DNA from: CAZPLZ01 sp964587525
Lineage (GTDB): Bacteria > Oederibacteriota > CAKKQC01
Direction: 5' to 3'
NCBI GenBank assembly: GCA_964587525.1
Contig: CAZPLZ010000150.1
Location: 1-8,218, forward strand
DNA: 8,218 nt
In this document: positions 6,654 to 8,218 of the stretch, one piece after another
How the letters are laid out: the number at the start of each line of letters is the position of its first letter
Position numbering within the stretch: the stretch's first letter is position 1
Notes under the pieces: generated by a model
Told to the model about the DNA's origin: nothing
The model's input: the letters and a program-made list of their open reading frames with translations, nothing else
The model's database searches: none
Made by a program: the position numbers and the translations under genes

Positions 6654-7034
6654 ATGGCCTTGCATCTCAGGCAAACGCTCGTCCCTTCAATGAGCATCCC
6701 CATTGGCTTTTTCCTGTTGGTGCTGGCCCATGGGAATTCCATGGCGGGAGACTTGGCACCCGAAAGCAGGTTCTTAGCGGCTGCCTATTCTTGGTGGACC
6801 TCGGATGATCTTCCGCCGAAAGATCTTCCCTACGAATACTTGACCCATGTGAGCCACTGCTTTGTGCTTGGGGATAAAGATGGAAACCTGGTTCTTCGGG
6901 ACCGCGTCCCGGACCTCGACCTCATCAAGACCGCCCACGAGAACGGGGTGAGGGTTATCCTGGCCCTGGGGGGACAGGACAGCAACGCCTATTTCTCCCC
7001 CATGGCATCAAGACCGTGCCCACCCTGGCCGTGA
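6654..7034 (+). pseudogene. GH18 chitinase-like gene, 5' fragment (frameshifted)
   Basis: ATG 6654 follows the beta-helix stop by 19 bases. Residues 1-31 make a signal peptide (basic n-region with Arg6, hydrophobic core IPIGFFLLVLA, exit SMAG). FLAAAYSWW, YLTHVSHCF and VILALGGQDSNAYFSPMA (101-118) match GH18 strands beta1 to beta3, the last being the SxGG-type motif. After PMA the frame runs into nonsense (SRPCPPWP) and stops at 7032-7034. The family continues with about 90-110 residues containing the catalytic DxxDxDxE motif (beta4), which is absent from the whole window. The GH18 match resumes in another frame at about 7001. This indicates an internal deletion whose length is not a multiple of three. 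A truncated secreted product might still be made, but it could not be catalytic. An assembly error is the alternative. Confidence 0.82.
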
Positions 7035-7531
7035 TGGCCTATGACGCGGCTGGGACCTGGAGCGACCGGGCGGACCATCATGCGCCCCTGTTCGCGCCTT
7101 CTGCGGACAGGGTGCCGGGAGCTGGCTCCGCGGAAGCGAGCATGAAGTATTGGATGAACCGGGGCTGGCCCGCCAACCGGCTCAAGTTGGGACTCCCGAG
7201 CTATGGGCGTGGATTTGCCGCTTCCAAGCCTTACGAGAAAATCAAGAAGGGTGAAATTCTTCCCATCTCAAGTGTGGCTTACAAAGAAGTGCCCGGCCTC
7301 ATGGCCCAGGGTTGGAAGCGCCAGTGGGATGAGGAGAGCCAGGCGCCCTGGCTCCTATCGCCTGATGGAACTCAGATCATCGGCTATGACGACGAGGAGT
7401 CCATCGGGGCCAAGGTGCGATGGGCTAAAGAGCAAGGATTCTATGGAGTGTTCTTCTGGGCCCTGGACAAGGACCGCCTGGCCCATGGCAAGCACCCTCT
7501 CTTGGAGGCCGCCGCAAAGGCTTGGCCCTAA
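7016..7531 (+). pseudogene. GH18 chitinase-like gene, 3' fragment (lacks catalytic half)
   Basis: The reading frame picks up GH18 sequence at HGIKTVPTLAVMAYD (from about 7001). The GTG at 7016 is only an available start codon, not a supported one. VMAYDAAGTWSDRADHHAPL is the beta6 MxYD motif with its substrate-binding Tyr and Asp. LGLPSYGRGF is beta7. SPDGTQIIGYDDEESIGAKVRWAKEQ and GVFFWALDKD (Trp148 counted from GTG 7016) are the closing beta8 region. The fragment therefore has the C-terminal half of the barrel but neither the beta4 acid nor a signal peptide. Between the SxGG-type motif and MAYD only about 20 codons remain, where intact GH18 enzymes have roughly 100 or more. Codon use matches the 5' fragment, so both derive from one gene. 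The TAA is at 7529-7531. Confidence 0.83.
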
Positions 7532-7621
7532 CGGGTGTCTGCGCTCCTAGCTCGACGGCAAGAGCGTCAGCCTCCGGAGCATGGTACTGGACGCCGGGGA
7601 CTTAAAATAGATGGAGGCAGG

Positions 7622-7675
7622 TTTTCAAAGTGATGACGGGATCGCACAATTACGCTCCCGTCAAAATTTTCAAAG
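7622..7675. repeat. 9-base direct repeat flanking a stem-loop
   Basis: TTTTCAAAG occurs at 7622-7630 and again at 7667-7675, enclosing the inverted repeat TGACGGG/CCCGTCA. The arrangement resembles a target-site duplication around a very small element, but the core is only 36 bases, so chance or a regulatory role is equally possible. Confidence 0.4.
7634..7670 (+). terminator. Possible intrinsic terminator after the GH18 remnant
   Basis: TGACGGG (7634-7640) pairs perfectly with CCCGTCA (7657-7663) across a 16-base loop, followed by AAATTTT. It lies about 100 bases past the GH18 stop and could end the operon. The loop is long and the T-run short. Confidence 0.35.
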
Positions 7676-7681
7676 GTAATC

Positions 7682-7700
7682 GAGTACACGGGAGTACACG
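7682..7700. repeat. Tandem direct repeat, 10-base period
   Basis: GAGTACACG occurs at 7682-7690 and 7692-7700, one base apart, and GCGTAC follows. The period is close to one DNA helical turn. Confidence 0.6.
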
Positions 7701-7724
7701 TGCGTACCTGTCAGATCACGTCCC

Positions 7725-7746
7725 GAGGGATCACAGAGGGATCACA
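7725..7746. repeat. Perfect tandem direct repeat, 11-base period
   Basis: GAGGGATCACA is repeated twice without a gap (7725-7735, 7736-7746). A related AGATCACG lies just upstream (7713-7720). Confidence 0.65.
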
Positions 7747-7770
7747 CCTTGTTGGGAATGACACTGGTAA

Positions 7771-7784
7771 CGTAGATCGTAGAT
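7771..7784. repeat. Perfect tandem direct repeat, 7-base period
   Basis: CGTAGAT is repeated twice without a gap (7771-7777, 7778-7784). It is short enough to be chance alone, but it is the third such duplication within about 100 bases. Confidence 0.45.
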
Positions 7785-7824
7785 AAGGATTAGTTGATCA
7801 GGTTCTTTGAATCAAAACTTTTTT

Positions 7825-7846
7825 TCGCCTAGGCGAGAATCTAGGC
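7825..7846. repeat. 12-base palindrome with an alternative hairpin, upstream of the terminal gene
   Basis: TCGCCTAGGCGA (7825-7836) is a perfect palindrome directly after a run of T. GCCTAG (7827-7832) can instead pair with CTAGGC (7841-7846) over an 8-base loop. It lies 50-71 bases before the ATG at 7896 and could be an operator or a leader hairpin. Confidence 0.45.
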
Positions 7847-7886
7847 CGGTTGGATCATTGGGTAGTTAGGCTGAAGCTACTATCAT

Positions 7887-7890
7887 GGAG
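7887..7890 (+). promoter_or_regulatory. Ribosome binding site of the terminal gene
   Basis: GGAG lies 5 bases before the ATG at 7896. It favours that start over the out-of-frame ATGs at 7885 and 7891. Confidence 0.55.
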
Positions 7891-7895
7891 ATGCC

Positions 7896-8218
7896 ATGGG
7901 CAATCCATTTTCTGATTTTTGGAGAGAGCTTTATCGCTCCGATGTTAAGAAACTTGCGAGATGGTTAAAGCCTCATAGATTCGCCCTCGCGGTAATATGT
8001 CTTCTTGTGTCTGTGTTTCTATGGTGGTGGCACAATCCGTTCTCTGGGGGATCGAAGATGATAGAACCCCAACAGTCGTCCCCAAATGAAACTAACCAGC
8101 CCAGCTCTATCCAGCGCGGCCAAGATGCTTTAGAAGTTGATCTCAGAATTCAAATTGTCAGTCGGGCATGCGTCCGGTCACCCGGTCCACAGTTAGTGAG
8201 AGTCATGTCGGTTGCAGA
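7896..8218 (+). CDS. Unrecognised single-pass membrane protein (3'-partial)
   Basis: The frame is open for 107 codons to the window end, without a stop. I do not recognise the family. Residues 1-28 are polar and basic (SDVKKLARWLKPHR), residues about 29-45 form one hydrophobic segment (FALAVICLLVSVFLWWW), and a Pro/Ser/Asn/Gln-rich linker (about 56-75) leads to the start of a folded-looking region (ALEVDLRIQIVSRACV). The basic N-terminus before the segment predicts N-in topology, with the C-terminal part outside the cytoplasm. It could equally be an uncleaved signal anchor. Codons are visibly more A/T rich than in the upstream genes (TTA, AGA, ATA, TTT), which together with the repeat-rich leader suggests a different origin from the carbohydrate cluster. 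Function is unknown. Confidence 0.72.
   Translation, partial: MGNPFSDFWRELYRSDVKKLARWLKPHRFALAVICLLVSVFLWWWHNPFSGGSKMIEPQQSSPNETNQPSSIQRGQDALEVDLRIQIVSRACVRSPGPQLVRVMSVA

Larger units (their letters stand above)
7532..7895. other. 364-base non-coding stretch with stacked short repeats
   Basis: No convincing gene or tRNA is seen. From 5' to 3' it holds a 20-codon frame ending at 7610 that could be a decayed gene end (LDGKSVSLRSMVLDAG), a stem-loop (7634-7663) inside a 9-base direct repeat, three short tandem duplications (7682-7700, 7725-7746, 7771-7784), a T-run followed by a 12-base palindrome (7825-7836), and the Shine-Dalgarno of the next gene. Confidence 0.7.

Noticed and set aside
7682..7784. 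CRISPR array
   Set aside because: Units are only 7-11 bases, differ from one another, have two copies each and no spacers.

Overview
This looks like a GC-rich bacterial contig, probably from an environmental metagenome. A VCBS/ASPIC protein, a secreted right-handed beta-helix protein and a secreted GH18 protein next to sugar or polyol oxidoreductases is a combination common in Verrucomicrobiota (Pedosphaera/Limisphaera-like) and relatives. That placement is inference from gene content only; no phylogenetic marker is present.

Layout: (1) 3-2183, plus strand: the C-terminal part of a VCBS/FG-GAP repeat protein with an ASPIC/UnbV domain. It is interrupted in frame by two palindromic repeats (206-261 and 299-348). 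(2) 2251-3198, minus strand: an aldo/keto reductase, convergent with (1). (3) 3199-3382: a divergent intergenic region with a good sigma70-like promoter and a perfect inverted repeat. (4) 3383-4417, plus: a xylitol/sorbitol-type medium-chain dehydrogenase. (5) 4421-6634, plus: an exported parallel beta-helix protein whose start lies one codon after the dehydrogenase stop, in the same frame. (6) 6654-7531, plus: a GH18 chitinase-like gene broken by an internal deletion and frameshift that removes the catalytic motif. (7) 7532-7895: a non-coding, repeat-rich stretch. (8) 7896 to the window end, plus: the start of an unrecognised single-pass membrane protein with more A/T-rich codons.

Genes (4) to (6) are tightly spaced and probably form one transcription unit from the promoter at 3324-3352. 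They pair a cytoplasmic NAD-dependent polyol dehydrogenase with two exported carbohydrate-active-type proteins, which suggests a small carbohydrate-utilisation locus that is decaying at its 3' end. The aldo/keto reductase is transcribed divergently and could act on related carbonyl or polyol substrates.

I see no wholly new system. The points most worth checking are the in-frame repeat insertions in the VCBS gene, the deletion in the chitinase gene, the cysteine ladder of the beta-helix protein, and the repeat-dense stretch upstream of the terminal membrane protein.
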